A stretch of 64,000 bases of DNA from JBBITI01 sp963735055 (GCA_963735055.1 CAVTJN010000010.1:62001-126000), one strand, 5' to 3'; positions 1-8,318 are shown, counted from the first letter of the stretch. Program-made: numbers and translations. The notes: generated by a model not told the origin, from the sequence alone.

Positions 1-563
1 CAATGGGTAATCTGGTGACAATAAGGCAGGTGCTCCAGCAGCATAGCGCCGACGCAGTCCGTATTTTCATCCTGAGTTCTCACTACCGGAGCCCGCTGAC
101 CTACTCGGAAGAGACGCTGAACGGGGCCGAAAAGGGGGCAGAACGACTGAGGCAAGTGGGGACCATCGCTTCCGGGGGTGCCGTTGCGGCAACAATCGAT
201 GTCGCGGCTTTCAGGAAGAGATTCGTCGAAGCCATGGATGACGATTTCAACAGCCCGCAGGCCCTGTCGGCCGTGTTCGACCTGGCGCGCGATATCAATC
301 GGGAAAGAGATGCCGGCCGGGACGTCGCCGCGGCCAAGCAGACGTTCATTGAGCTATCGGGCGTCCTTGGACTAACGTTGAAGCCGGCGGAGGGCCGGCT
401 CGCTGATGCCGCCCCATTCATCGAGTTGCTGATTGCGACCAGGAAAGGGTTGCGTCAGGCGAAGCAGTTCAAGCTGGCCGATGATATCCGTGACCGGCTG
501 ACCGAACTGGGAATCGTACTCGAGGACACCTCGCAGGGTACTTCCTGGAAGCATAGGAAGTAG
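1..563 (+). CDS. cysS: Cysteinyl-tRNA synthetase, C-terminal part (truncated by window edge)
   Basis: Charges tRNA-Cys with cysteine in the cytoplasm. Only about 187 residues are present. They start at S-MGNLVTIRQVL, the stretch that directly follows the KMSKS loop of class I CysRS, and run through the helical DALR anticodon-binding region (DFNSPQAL, then the helix around DLARDINRERDAG) to the conserved end (ADDIRDRLTELGIVLEDT). The ATG at position 3 is internal to the gene; the first two bases belong to the preceding Ser codon. The catalytic half lies outside the window. The family assignment is firm. Confidence 0.95.
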   Translation, partial: MGNLVTIRQVLQQHSADAVRIFILSSHYRSPLTYSEETLNGAEKGAERLRQVGTIASGGAVAATIDVAAFRKRFVEAMDDDFNSPQALSAVFDLARDINRERDAGRDVAAAKQTFIELSGVLGLTLKPAEGRLADAAPFIELLIATRKGLRQAKQFKLADDIRDRLTELGIVLEDTSQGTSWKHRK

Positions 564-622
564 GCACACTGCAGCTTGGTGCCAGGTCGTTATTCGCCGG
601 ATGGAGGCAACTTGCGAACCAG

Positions 623-1873
623 ATGATAGCGAACATGCTCAGTTACATTACCCGCCGGGAAGGCAGAAAATTCCTTCGGCTCAGCGAGCAGATCGATGAT
701 TCCTTTACGGCTGAGTCGATGCTGCCCGCCGGACAGCAGGCCGCCCTGTACGTTCACATCCCTTTTTGCCGGACACTGTGTCCCTTTTGCTGTTTCAACC
801 GCTACCTGTACAAGGAAGACAGCGCCCGGCAGTACTTCAAGAGTCTCAGGGCGGAACTCGACCTGTACCGGGCCCGCGGTTTCAAGTTTTCGAGCGTGTA
901 TTTTGGCGGCGGAACGCCGCCGATACTGATGGACGAATTGGTGAGTTTTGTAGACGATCTGCGGCAGAAATTCGAAATCAGGGAAATCTCGCTGGAAAGC
1001 ACCCCGGCCGAAGTGAATCCGGGTACCATCAGACTGCTGAGGCAGGCCGGTGTCAAACGGTTCTCGATCGGCATCCAGAGTTTTGACAACGATGTACTGA
1101 AGGCGATGGGCAGGGTAGGCTGCACCGGGGAAGAGGCCCGGGAGAAGGTGCTCATGGCCCAAGGCAACTTCGACACCCTGAACATCGATCTCATATTCAA
1201 CTTCCCATTCCAGTCGCTTGACCAGTTCCGGGCCGACGTCGCGGCGTTCAAGGACATGGGCATCGACCAGGCGACGTTCTATCCACTAATGGCGTCGCCG
1301 CACAAGAGAAGCGCGATGGAGCGCAGGTTCAACCGCGTCAGCACGGCCCGGGAGCGGCAGTTCTACGAGGTTATTCTAGCGGAACTGTATGACGACCCGC
1401 ATTACCGGGCATCGACAGCATGGTGTTTTTCGCGTGGCGACCGCATGATCGACGAATACATAATCGACTTTGACGACTATGTTGGTATCGGATCCGGCTC
1501 GGTAAGCATTGTGGGCGGGCGATTCTACGTGAACTCCTTTTCGCTTGACCGGTACAACGAAACGGTGGGCCGGGGCAGGTTACCGATTATCGGCTCCCGG
1601 GAGTTGACCGAAAAGGAAGCGCTGCGCTACTACCTGCTGACGGCACTTTTCGGGATGTCAGTTGACCCGGACAAATTCGAGCGAAGGTTCGGGGCAAAGA
1701 TCGGATCGAGACTGGGACTGGAACTCGGGGCCTTCAGGCTACTGGGCCTGGTGGCGGGGGGGGACAAGATACGAGTGACGCGACGGGGAATGTTCCCGGT
1801 AAACGTCATGATGCGTGACTTCTTCGCGTCACTCAACAGTCTCCGGGAGCGGTGCATCGAGGACCAGGTCTAG
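623..1873 (+). CDS. HemW-like radical SAM protein (coproporphyrinogen III oxidase family)
   Basis: A 416-residue radical SAM protein of the HemN/HemW group. The 4Fe-4S-binding motif CxxxCxxC is at residues 49-56 (CRTLCPFC), and the SAM-binding GGGTPP motif is at 95-100. The C-terminal half keeps the HemN-type wing (YVGIGSGSVS). Family members either oxidise coproporphyrinogen III anaerobically or, like HemW, act as heme chaperones; the sequence alone does not decide. It ends 140 bp before the convergent menG/menA genes, so it may serve the same respiratory chain, but that is only context. The ATG at 623 follows a GGAGG about 14 nt upstream; the ATG at 635 is an alternative start. Confidence 0.85.
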   Translation: MIANMLSYITRREGRKFLRLSEQIDDSFTAESMLPAGQQAALYVHIPFCRTLCPFCCFNRYLYKEDSARQYFKSLRAELDLYRARGFKFSSVYFGGGTPPILMDELVSFVDDLRQKFEIREISLESTPAEVNPGTIRLLRQAGVKRFSIGIQSFDNDVLKAMGRVGCTGEEAREKVLMAQGNFDTLNIDLIFNFPFQSLDQFRADVAAFKDMGIDQATFYPLMASPHKRSAMERRFNRVSTARERQFYEVILAELYDDPHYRASTAWCFSRGDRMIDEYIIDFDDYVGIGSGSVSIVGGRFYVNSFSLDRYNETVGRGRLPIIGSRELTEKEALRYYLLTALFGMSVDPDKFERRFGAKIGSRLGLELGAFRLLGLVAGGDKIRVTRRGMFPVNVMMRDFFASLNSLRERCIEDQV

Positions 1874-2013
1874 GGGTGGGGGGACGTGAGCCCGCAGGCG
1901 GCGGTGGAACAACGCGTAAGGGCGCGCGAAGATCCTCCATTTAGCCAGGCTGCTCAGGACTCTCTCCGAATGGGAATGGGAGCGGGCGCCGGCAAGCGCG
2001 GAGGCGCTGCACT

Positions 2014-2751
2014 CTACTTGGTGGCGACGTGTATGCCCACCGCTCCGAGGAGCAGAGGCCGGTAGGAAACCTCGCGGAAGCCGGCGGTCTTCAGCAGTTC
2101 TCCTACCTGACCCGGATCGAAGAACCGGCGCGCTGATTCCGTGAGATACCGGTAGGCGCCCTTGTTCCCGGACAGCCACCAGCCGATCCAGTACACATAC
2201 GTCCGCAAGTACAGGTGAAAGAACCACCGGATCAGCGGGGAATCAGGCTGGCTCGATTCGACAATCACCAGCCTGCCTCCGGGGTTCAGGACCCTGAATA
2301 TCTCAGCCAAGTGGAAGTGAACGACCGGGTTCCTGTAAGTCAGATTGCGAAAGGCAAACGAAATGCCGACGGTGTCGAAGTAGTCATTGACAAACGGCAG
2401 GCTGGCCGCTTCCGCCTGGGTGAAGGTTATCCGGGAACGACCGACGGCGGCTTCGGCCTTGCGGGCTGCCAATTCGAGCATAGCAGGGGAGTAGTCCAGC
2501 CCGGTCACGGCGACGTAGTTCTTGGCCCGGCGGACGATGCCGATGGCGAGATCGCCGGTGCCGCAGCCGAGGTCGAGTATGCGCCGTGGTCCGGTCCCGG
2601 CACACGCGCGGGCCGCCAGATCACGCCAACGCTTGTCCAGGCCCCAGGTTATCAGCCCGTTGACCAGATCGTAGTGCCGCGGTATGGCGTTAAACATACC
2701 GAAGAGGGGCTTGCTTTGCGCCTGTTTCTGTTCGAGTCGGGTCATGGTCAT
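2014..2751 (-). CDS. ubiE: Demethylmenaquinone / ubiquinone C-methyltransferase
   Basis: A 245-residue SAM-dependent methyltransferase that performs the last, C-methylating step of menaquinone synthesis. Class I motif I (LDLGCGTGD) is at residues 59-67. The family signatures are present: an N-terminal FNAIPRHYDLVNGLITWGLDKRWR-type helix pair (residues 20-43, partly quoted), FAFRNLTYR in the middle and the GGRLVIVESSQP strand. The start lies 7 bp downstream of the menA stop, so the two are co-transcribed, and MenA makes its substrate demethylmenaquinone. A menaquinone pathway implies an anaerobic or facultative respiratory chain. Confidence 0.93.
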   Translation of the reverse strand: MTMTRLEQKQAQSKPLFGMFNAIPRHYDLVNGLITWGLDKRWRDLAARACAGTGPRRILDLGCGTGDLAIGIVRRAKNYVAVTGLDYSPAMLELAARKAEAAVGRSRITFTQAEAASLPFVNDYFDTVGISFAFRNLTYRNPVVHFHLAEIFRVLNPGGRLVIVESSQPDSPLIRWFFHLYLRTYVYWIGWWLSGNKGAYRYLTESARRFFDPGQVGELLKTAGFREVSYRPLLLGAVGIHVATK

Positions 2752-2758
2752 CAGTACT

Positions 2759-3649
2759 TCAGACTACTTTGTCGAGTATGTATCCGACTCCGAGGAGTAA
2801 CTGGGTCACAAGGACCACCATCACGTTGTTGGCCATAGCGGGGACCAGCTTCGCGAGGTTTTCGGATTTCTGCGCTCCGGCGATGGCCTTGGCGGCCAGG
2901 GGTATAGTGAGGAGCGCGATCAGACTGAAAGCGGGCATTGCCCCAAGAGCGACGGCACCGACAATCCACGCGTAGACTGCTATGGTCGTAGCCGAGTAAA
3001 TCAGGCTGGCTCTTCTCCTCCCCTCGGTTATGGGTAGTGTCCGTCGACCTGCGGTCTTGTCTGCTTCAACGTCAGGGAACTCATTAAGCAGCAGCAGATT
3101 GTACACCAGGAAACCGGAGGGCACGGAAGCGATCAAAGCGGGGATGGTATACTGGCTGGCCTGGACGAAGAAGGTGCCCAAAATAGGCAGCGTGCCGAGG
3201 CCGAGCCCGGCCGCCCACTCTGGAGATCTGGTCTTCAAGACGAGAGGCGTGTAGGCCAGAATGCAGACAGCGGCGACTACCAGCAGCGGCAGCAACTCCC
3301 AGCCGCTTTTGAGGACGAAGTAAACGCCGATCGGGACGATGATGATGAATGCGCCCATCCCCAACCAGAACACCTGGCGGGTTGTCATCAACTGGCCGGG
3401 GAGGATGCCGCTCCCGCCGCTGAACGGCGTTCGCTGAGTCTTCTTGTCGATGCCACTGCCGAAATCGAACCAGTCATTGAGGACATTGACGCTGACATGG
3501 GCGAGCAGGAGGCCCACGAAAGCGAGAACGGCAAAACCGAAATTGAAGAAACCGGCATTCCAGGCGATGGTGGAGCCCAGGAACGCGAGCACCACGGACA
3601 ACAGCAGGAACTGCGGTCTTGTCTCGAGGAACCACGATCTGGCGTTCAT
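2759..3649 (-). CDS. menA: 1,4-dihydroxy-2-naphthoate polyprenyltransferase (UbiA family)
   Basis: A membrane prenyltransferase of 296 residues when started at the ATG at 3649 (MNARSWFLETRPQ), the usual N-terminus of MenA. It attaches the isoprenoid tail to 1,4-dihydroxy-2-naphthoate. The first Asp-rich motif NDWFDFGSGID (residues 58-68) and the second NEFPDVEADKTAGRR (quoted in part) bind Mg-prenyl diphosphate. About eight hydrophobic helices are visible. The start codon overlaps the stop of a 39-codon ORF (ATGA), which suggests translational coupling. It is followed directly by ubiE. Confidence 0.92.
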   Translation of the reverse strand: MNARSWFLETRPQFLLLSVVLAFLGSTIAWNAGFFNFGFAVLAFVGLLLAHVSVNVLNDWFDFGSGIDKKTQRTPFSGGSGILPGQLMTTRQVFWLGMGAFIIIVPIGVYFVLKSGWELLPLLVVAAVCILAYTPLVLKTRSPEWAAGLGLGTLPILGTFFVQASQYTIPALIASVPSGFLVYNLLLLNEFPDVEADKTAGRRTLPITEGRRRASLIYSATTIAVYAWIVGAVALGAMPAFSLIALLTIPLAAKAIAGAQKSENLAKLVPAMANNVMVVLVTQLLLGVGYILDKVV

Positions 3650-3765
3650 TTCTGATCCAGCCTCGGTGAGCACTCGAGCGGGCACTTCCGATGAACACAC
3701 AGGTCGTGTCTGGCGTCAGACACGACCTGTGTAATGAGTCCCCTGGTAAGAAGGTTGGCGATCAT
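3646..3765 (-). CDS. Small ORF overlapping the menA start; possible upstream coupling ORF
   Basis: A 39-codon ORF starting at the ATG at 3765 behind a purine-rich GGAGG-containing Shine-Dalgarno sequence. It ends in an ATGA overlap with the menA start (TGA 3646-3648, ATG 3647-3649). The product (MIANLLTRGLITQ..., ending SPRLDQK) has no recognisable domain and contains two cysteines. A 16-bp perfect hairpin lies inside it. It may be a genuine small protein, or an uORF whose translation opens the hairpin and couples ribosomes to menA. The good ribosome-binding site and exact overlap argue against chance; nothing else supports a function. Confidence 0.45.
   Translation of the reverse strand: MIANLLTRGLITQVVSDARHDLCVHRKCPLECSPRLDQK
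3697..3732. repeat. Perfect 16-bp inverted repeat (hairpin) upstream of menA
   Basis: ACACAGGTCGTGTCTG at 3697-3712 pairs exactly with 3717-3732 around a GCGT loop. It lies 48 bp upstream of the menA start and inside the small upstream ORF. There is no T-run on either strand, so it is not a classical intrinsic terminator. In RNA it would be a very stable stem. Confidence 0.8.
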
Positions 3766-3936
3766 TTCGCTCCTCCGCCTCCTCGAATTTCGCGACCGAT
3801 GAGGGCCCTATGATAGTGACCGGCGGGTTCAACCGCCCGACAATCAAAAGCCAACAGGCGCGGGGCGTTGCCTAACCTGAAGTCCCGATTGCAGGATAAA
3901 ATAATGCTCATGGAGAGTACATCGCCTGGCCGATAT

Positions 3937-4155
3937 CTAGGTTACCCGCAGGGACACCAGGGCGATCACGATGAAGAGCACTGAGAGCACAATCGTGAGC
4001 TGGAACAGTGCCTTCTCAAGTCCGCGGCGAGTCCGGTAGACGGTGTCCGGCTGACCGAAGACCCCGCCGAGACCGCCGCCCCTGACCTGGAGCAATATCA
4101 CCAGTATGAGCGACGCAGACAGGACGATCTGGACGATGTTAAGGAAGAGTTGCAC
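3937..4155 (-). CDS. secG: Preprotein translocase subunit SecG
   Basis: A 72-residue subunit of the SecYEG channel in the cytoplasmic membrane. Two hydrophobic helices (residues about 4-23 and 50-70) flank the glycine-rich, mildly conserved loop VRGGGLGGVFGQ, which is diagnostic for SecG. The start lies 1 bp after the gatB stop, so both are read from one transcript. The 3' side is followed by a 171-bp gap before the menA leader ORF. Confidence 0.92.
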   Translation of the reverse strand: MQLFLNIVQIVLSASLILVILLQVRGGGLGGVFGQPDTVYRTRRGLEKALFQLTIVLSVLFIVIALVSLRVT

Positions 4156-4156
4156 T

Positions 4157-5608
4157 TTATTCTCCCAACAGCTTCTTTTTCAGAAGATCATTTACCATTT
4201 GCGGGCTGGCCTGCCCGCGGGTGGATCTCATCACCTGGCCCACCAGGAACTTGATAGCGTGCTCCTTGCCGGCGCGAAGATCGCTGACCGCTTTAGGGTT
4301 TGAATCTATCGCCCGGGCTACTGCTGCTTCAATAGCCTGGGAGTCGCTAATCTGGCCAAGCCCCTTTTCCCGGACGATGACATCGGCCGACTTGCTGGTA
4401 GTGAACATCTCCTCCAGCACAATTCGGGAAGTGGCGGCGGTGATCACCCCGGACGATCCCATTCCCAGGAGTTGGGCCGATCTCTCAATTCCAACCTGAT
4501 TGCGGAACTCGACTATATCAGCATTGTGCTGGTTCATGATGGCGCTCACCGGGCCGAGAAGCCAGTTGCTCACATCTTTGGCGGGCGCGGCTTGTGCGCC
4601 GACCAAGTCTTCAAAGTAGTCGGCCATGGCTCGAGAACCGGTGAGAAGGTTGGCGTCATACAGAGGTAGTCCGTACCGGGCGACGAACCGCTCTCTTTTA
4701 GCCTCGGGGAGTTCCGGCAGCTTTGCCCTGATGTCCTCGACGCTCTCGCGGTCCACGCACAATGGAGGCAGGTCCGGCTCCGGGAAATAACGGTAGTCGT
4801 GGGCGTATTCCTTGGTCCGTTGTGATACTGTCTGGGCCTTTTCCTCGACCCAGCCCCTCGTTTCCTGGACTATTCTTTCGCCGTCCTCGATCGCCTTGCG
4901 TTGCCGAACGGCCTCGTATTCCATCGCCCGGAAGACTGCCCGGAAACTGTTCATGTTCTTTACTTCGACCTTCGGGCCATATTCCAGGGTCCCCGCCGGT
5001 CGAAGGCTGATGTTGGCGTCGCAGCGGAAGCTGCCTTCCTCCATATTGGCGGTAGAGACATCGAGGTAAAGTAGTATGTTGCGCAGCTTGATCAGATACT
5101 GGCGGGCCTCTTCGGGCGATCGAAGGTCCGGATCACCGACGATCTCCATCAGGGGCGTTCCGGCACGGTTGACGTCGACCAGGCTGTACGTTTCGCCGAC
5201 ACCGGCGCGGTGTAACAACTTGGCGACATCCTCTTCAAGGTGCACCCGGGTAATTCCTATCCGCCGCTGTGCGCCCTGTACCTCGACCGTGATTTCGCCT
5301 TTGACGCCGACGGGAGCATCGTACTGGGAAATCTGATAGCCCTTCATGAGGTCGGGATACGGGTAGTTCTTGCGGTCGAACTTGGTATGTTCGGATACGG
5401 TGCAGTTGAGCGCCAGCGCGGTCATGATCGTGCATTCGATGGCGCGCCGGTTGATGACCGGAAGGACGCCGGGCATGCCCGAACAGACCGGGCAGACGTG
5501 GGTGTTGGGTGGGGCGTTGGCATAGTCGGCGCTGCAGCCGCAGAACATCTTTGTTCTGGTCTTCAGCTGGGCGTGTACTTCAAGGCCGATAACAGTCTCG
5601 TATTCCAT
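4157..5608 (-). CDS. gatB: Aspartyl/glutamyl-tRNA(Asn/Gln) amidotransferase subunit B
   Basis: Transamidates Glu-tRNA-Gln and Asp-tRNA-Asn with GatA and GatC. It has 483 residues from the ATG at 5608 (MEYETVIGLEVHAQLKT), the normal GatB N-terminus; an upstream in-frame extension lacks homology. The metal and substrate region FCGCSADYANAPPNTHVCPVC (quoted in part), the motif YPYPDLMKGYQISQYD and the C-terminal YqeY-like helical domain ending in LLKKKLLGE are all present. gatA and gatC are not in the window. It forms a two-gene unit with secG. Confidence 0.97.
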   Translation of the reverse strand: MEYETVIGLEVHAQLKTRTKMFCGCSADYANAPPNTHVCPVCSGMPGVLPVINRRAIECTIMTALALNCTVSEHTKFDRKNYPYPDLMKGYQISQYDAPVGVKGEITVEVQGAQRRIGITRVHLEEDVAKLLHRAGVGETYSLVDVNRAGTPLMEIVGDPDLRSPEEARQYLIKLRNILLYLDVSTANMEEGSFRCDANISLRPAGTLEYGPKVEVKNMNSFRAVFRAMEYEAVRQRKAIEDGERIVQETRGWVEEKAQTVSQRTKEYAHDYRYFPEPDLPPLCVDRESVEDIRAKLPELPEAKRERFVARYGLPLYDANLLTGSRAMADYFEDLVGAQAAPAKDVSNWLLGPVSAIMNQHNADIVEFRNQVGIERSAQLLGMGSSGVITAATSRIVLEEMFTTSKSADVIVREKGLGQISDSQAIEAAVARAIDSNPKAVSDLRAGKEHAIKFLVGQVMRSTRGQASPQMVNDLLKKKLLGE

Positions 5609-5712
5609 CGACTCCACTGCGGCTAAGTATATCAGTTGGCCAACGCGAGTGACAAGAATGACGGGCAGGACGACGAAGGTCTCAACCACGTCCCGGGGAA
5701 GGTGGCGGCGGG

Positions 5713-5895
5713 CTAAGCCAGTTCGACCACGTCGGTCACGTTCAACTCGAGCATCTTGACGCTGGCCAGGATGCGGTCAGCATTCCTCTCGACAGCCGGA
5801 AAGCCGATCTCCGCCAGGGAGCGCAATTCAATGGCAGCGCTCTTGATGGCGGCTATCTTCCCGGCCATTTGCTTAATAAGGTCGGCGTTGTCCAT
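5713..5895 (-). CDS. Small hypothetical protein, 60 aa
   Basis: Starts at the ATG at 5895 behind a strong AGGAGG Shine-Dalgarno sequence; the longer upstream frame is not needed. The protein is acidic and predicted to be all helical (MDNADLIKQMAGKIAAIKS...VVELA), with a heptad-like pattern of Ile, Leu and Ala. It has no cysteine or membrane segment. It lies just upstream of gatB on the same strand (104 bp gap) and divergent from the Nudix gene. I do not recognise the family. Confidence 0.65.
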   Translation of the reverse strand: MDNADLIKQMAGKIAAIKSAAIELRSLAEIGFPAVERNADRILASVKMLELNVTDVVELA

Positions 5896-5984
5896 GACTG
5901 CCTCCTTCTTATTGGCGGAATTACAGCAGAACGGGCATCCGGTTGTCAAGACGCGTGCGGCGATTGCCCGCCGTCTCGGGCGAA

Positions 5985-5993
5985 TGCTACTAT
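5985..5993 (+). promoter_or_regulatory. Extended -10 promoter, leaderless start of the Nudix gene
   Basis: TGC-TACTAT, with the hexamer at 5988-5993, ends exactly 6 nt before the ATG at 6000. Transcription would start at or next to the A of the start codon. No Shine-Dalgarno sequence is present. Confidence 0.55.
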
Positions 5994-5999
5994 GGACTG

Positions 6000-6596
6000 A
6001 TGATGTTGAGACTGCAGTCGGAGCTGTCCCGCCGGCCGGTGCGCCGTGCTCAGCCCTCCGATCGAATATCCTCGGCCGTGTTGATACCGATATTCGAGAC
6101 GAATGATGGTCACTATGTCGTGTTCACCGAGCGCACCCACATGGTCAGGACTCATAAGGGGCAGATCTCCTTCCCCGGCGGTTCCCGCGACCCCGACGAC
6201 GCCTCGCTTCTTGACACAGCATTGAGAGAGTGCGCCGAGGAGGTTGGTATCGCCCGCGAAACAGTTCAGATCATTGGCCAGCTGGACGATTGTCCGACTT
6301 ATGTTTCCAGCTACATTATCACGCCGTTTGTCGGGGTAATTCCCTGGCCACACGTGTTTAAGGCCAGTGAAGCGGAGACGGCCAGCATAATCGAGGCATC
6401 AATCGCGGACTTGCTTGACGGAAGATGCGTGACCGAAGAGACGCAGATGGTGGACGGGGTGGCGGTTCCTACCTACTACTTCACCTATGGTGGCAAGGTG
6501 ATCTGGGGAGCGACGGCGCGTATCCTGAAACAGTTTCTGGGGACATGGCAGACTGCCAGTGCAGAAATGGGGTTGAAGAACGGCGAGGTAGAATGA
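6000..6596 (+). CDS. Nudix hydrolase, coenzyme A pyrophosphatase type (NudL-like)
   Basis: Cleaves CoA and related nucleotide diphosphates. It has 198 residues from the ATG at 6000. The fold carries the CoA-Nudix (UPF0035-type) pattern GQISFPGG at residues 54-61, followed by the Nudix helix ALRECAEEVGI at 74-84. The upstream in-frame codons (5943-5999) are probably untranslated because a TGC-TACTAT box sits 6 nt before this ATG. The stop overlaps the ATG of the damaged mntP gene (ATGA). Substrate assignment rests only on the motif. Confidence 0.85.
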   Translation: MMLRLQSELSRRPVRRAQPSDRISSAVLIPIFETNDGHYVVFTERTHMVRTHKGQISFPGGSRDPDDASLLDTALRECAEEVGIARETVQIIGQLDDCPTYVSSYIITPFVGVIPWPHVFKASEAETASIIEASIADLLDGRCVTEETQMVDGVAVPTYYFTYGGKVIWGATARILKQFLGTWQTASAEMGLKNGEVE

Positions 6597-7034
6597 CGGC
6601 GTTCGCTTCGGGCCTGCCGGCCGTGGCGCCAGCCGCCGCAGATGGAGGCCCCGCGACAATAGGCCTCTGGGCATTGCTCCTCATCGCGGTCGGTCTCTCG
6701 GCCGATTGCTTCGCGGTATCCATCGGCGCCAGCATGTCCGAAACCGGGCACGGCCGGTGGCGCGTGCTGCGGACGGCACTATCCTTCGGCGCGTTCCAGA
6801 CTCTAATGCCAGTAATTGGCTGGCTGGCGGGGCGTACGGTGGTGGACGTTATTGGCGGGTACGACCATTGGGTTGCCTTCGGGCTGCTGGGATTTGTGGG
6901 CGGCAAGATGAAATGGGAATGGTTTTGTTGCCGGCAGGAGGGCAGGCGAGTTGTTGGGCAAGCGCGCCGAGATGGTGGGGGGTCTGGTACTGATTGGGAT
7001 CGGTGTCAGGATCCTGCTGAGTCACGTCCGGTAG
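6593..7034 (+). pseudogene. mntP: mntP-type Mn(II) efflux gene with internal deletion and frameshift
   Basis: The first ~110 residues match the N-terminal half of MntP: a helix with LSADCFAVSIGASMSE, then a second helix and GYDHWVAFGLLGFVGGKM. MntP continues with three more helices, but here the reading frame runs into an unrelated tail (WEWFCCRQEGRR...). The true C-terminus is found in another frame: GELLGKRAEMVGGLVLIGIG (quoted in part), then VRILLSHVR and TAG at 7032-7034. Roughly 60-70 codons of the middle are therefore missing. The start overlaps the Nudix stop. It is either a decayed gene or an assembly collapse. Confidence 0.75.
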
Positions 7035-7041
7035 GGAGCTG

Positions 7042-7050
7042 TGGTATAAT
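7042..7050 (+). promoter_or_regulatory. Extended -10 promoter, leaderless
   Basis: TGG-TATAAT, hexamer at 7045-7050, with exactly 6 nt to the ATG at 7057. There is no ribosome-binding site between them, so the mRNA should be leaderless. Confidence 0.6.
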
Positions 7051-7056
7051 CGGCCC

Positions 7057-7245
7057 ATGAAACGTCAACTGATGGACATCCTTGCGTGTCCAGTATGCAA
7101 GGGCGAACTCAAGCTCACAATTGCCCAAGAGAACGAGAAGGAGATCGTAACCGGGTCCCTGCATTGTGCCAGGTGCAACCAAAGTTACCCGATCGAGGAC
7201 ACGATTCCCAATCTGCTGCCACCCGAGCAGCCGTCCCGAGACTAG
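7057..7245 (+). CDS. Trm112-like zinc-ribbon protein
   Basis: A 62-residue protein of the Trm112/UPF0434 type. It starts MKRQLMDILACPVCKGELKL, with the first zinc knuckle CPVC at residues 11-14 and a second, CARC, at 37-40 (LHCARCNQSYPIEDTIPNLLP). In eukaryotes and archaea Trm112 activates methyltransferases; the role in bacteria is not settled. It is preceded by a perfect extended -10 box. Confidence 0.88.
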   Translation: MKRQLMDILACPVCKGELKLTIAQENEKEIVTGSLHCARCNQSYPIEDTIPNLLPPEQPSRD

Positions 7246-7266
7246 TGAGCCACCAGCAGGTGAGGA

Positions 7267-7638
7267 TCAGTCCGGCCGGTATTCCGCCCGGCTGGTGGGT
7301 GATTCCCACACCTCGACCCGGGATAGGGTAACGGGCGCCCCAGCGAGGCGGGCTTTCATTTCGGCGTAGACCGTCGAGGCGATGTTTTCAGACGAAGGAT
7401 TGATCCTGTCGAAGGGCGCGTTGTCATTGAGAGAGGTATGATCGAAGCGGCCGGCGACCTCCCCGAGCAACTTCTTGAGTACCGTGAAGTCGTAGGCGAG
7501 CCCGATCTCGTTCAGCGCGGTAGCCCGGACGGTGACGGCCACGCGAAAGCGGTGGCCGTGCAGCGATTCGCACTTGCCCTGATATCCTCTAAGGGCGTGA
7601 GCGGCATCGAATTCCTGTTCGACTGAGATCTCGTACAT
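7267..7638 (-). CDS. queD: 6-carboxy-5,6,7,8-tetrahydropterin synthase / 6-pyruvoyl-tetrahydropterin synthase family
   Basis: A 123-residue tunnelling-fold enzyme that makes 6-carboxy-tetrahydropterin for queuosine-type 7-deazaguanine synthesis. The start is the ATG at 7638 (MYEISVEQEFDAAH). Zinc ligands are H14 and the pair H27/H29 in LHGH; the catalytic cysteine is C23. The C-terminal Glu of VEVWESP anchors the pterin. It follows folK by 37 bp on the same strand. A folate-pathway role is an alternative because folK is its neighbour, but the CxxxHGH pattern favours QueD. Confidence 0.87.
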   Translation of the reverse strand: MYEISVEQEFDAAHALRGYQGKCESLHGHRFRVAVTVRATALNEIGLAYDFTVLKKLLGEVAGRFDHTSLNDNAPFDRINPSSENIASTVYAEMKARLAGAPVTLSRVEVWESPTSRAEYRPD

Positions 7639-7675
7639 GTTAAGCCTCTTTCCGTTCGGTGTGACGCAATCGGTG

Positions 7676-8182
7676 CTAGTTCGGGGTAGCCGGTACGTAC
7701 TTGAGCACGTCCTGCCTGCCGGCCACCGCTGAAAGCAACTCGATGACGGTCTTGTGCAAGACGGGGTGGACCACGTCCGGCGCAATCTCGGCCAGCGGTG
7801 TGAGTACAAACTCCCTTTCGGCTAACCTAGGGTGGGGGATTGAGAGCCCTGGACTGTCGACCTTCGCATCACCATAGAGAAGGATGTCAATGTCGATGGG
7901 CCGGGGGGCCGCCACTCGGGCGGGTATCCTGCCCAGCTTCAACTCGAAGCCCTGAAGCAGGGCTAGGAGGGAGGCGGGGGGAAGCATGGTACTCACCTCG
8001 CATGCCATGTTGAGAAACCGGGGTTGGCTCTCGTCCCCGATGGATTTGGTATCGTAGATAGATGAAACTTTGCCGAGCCTCATCCTGTGTGAGATCAATT
8101 CGATCGCTTTCTTCAGGCTGTCTTCACGGCTGCCGAGGTTGGAGCCGAGGCCCAAAAAGACGGTGACAGGTGCTGTACTCAC
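7676..8182 (-). CDS. folK: 2-amino-4-hydroxy-6-hydroxymethyldihydropteridine pyrophosphokinase
   Basis: Transfers pyrophosphate from ATP to 6-hydroxymethyl-dihydropterin in folate synthesis. It has 168 residues and starts with GTG at 8182 behind GAAGGAG. Family signatures are the N-terminal FLGLGSNLGSRE, the QPRFLNMACEV strand and the metal-binding APRPIDIDILLYGD loop. Together with queD it forms a pterin pair. Confidence 0.95.
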   Translation of the reverse strand: MSTAPVTVFLGLGSNLGSREDSLKKAIELISHRMRLGKVSSIYDTKSIGDESQPRFLNMACEVSTMLPPASLLALLQGFELKLGRIPARVAAPRPIDIDILLYGDAKVDSPGLSIPHPRLAEREFVLTPLAEIAPDVVHPVLHKTVIELLSAVAGRQDVLKYVPATPN

Positions 8183-8212
8183 GGCATCTCCTTCGTGTTA
8201 AGAGTTTCAAAT

Positions 8213-8221
8213 ATTCTAGCA
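8213..8221 (-). promoter_or_regulatory. Extended -10 promoter for folK-queD
   Basis: On the minus strand TGC-TAGAAT, hexamer at 8213-8218, lies about 30 nt before the folK GTG. It has the same TGn-extended form as several other promoters in the window. Confidence 0.45.
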
Positions 8222-8312
8222 CTTTTGATACTGTCAGATACCGACCACGGGGCAAGTCAGCGACCGGGCCGGGAAGAGCGCCCCGCTTCTTTGTTCGCCA
8301 GCATGCTTGTCC

Positions 8313-8318
8313 TATAAT
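8313..8318 (+). promoter_or_regulatory. -10 box for the HIT gene
   Basis: TATAAT lies 40 nt upstream of the HIT ATG, which has its own GGAGGAG ribosome-binding site. No convincing -35 was found. Confidence 0.45.
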
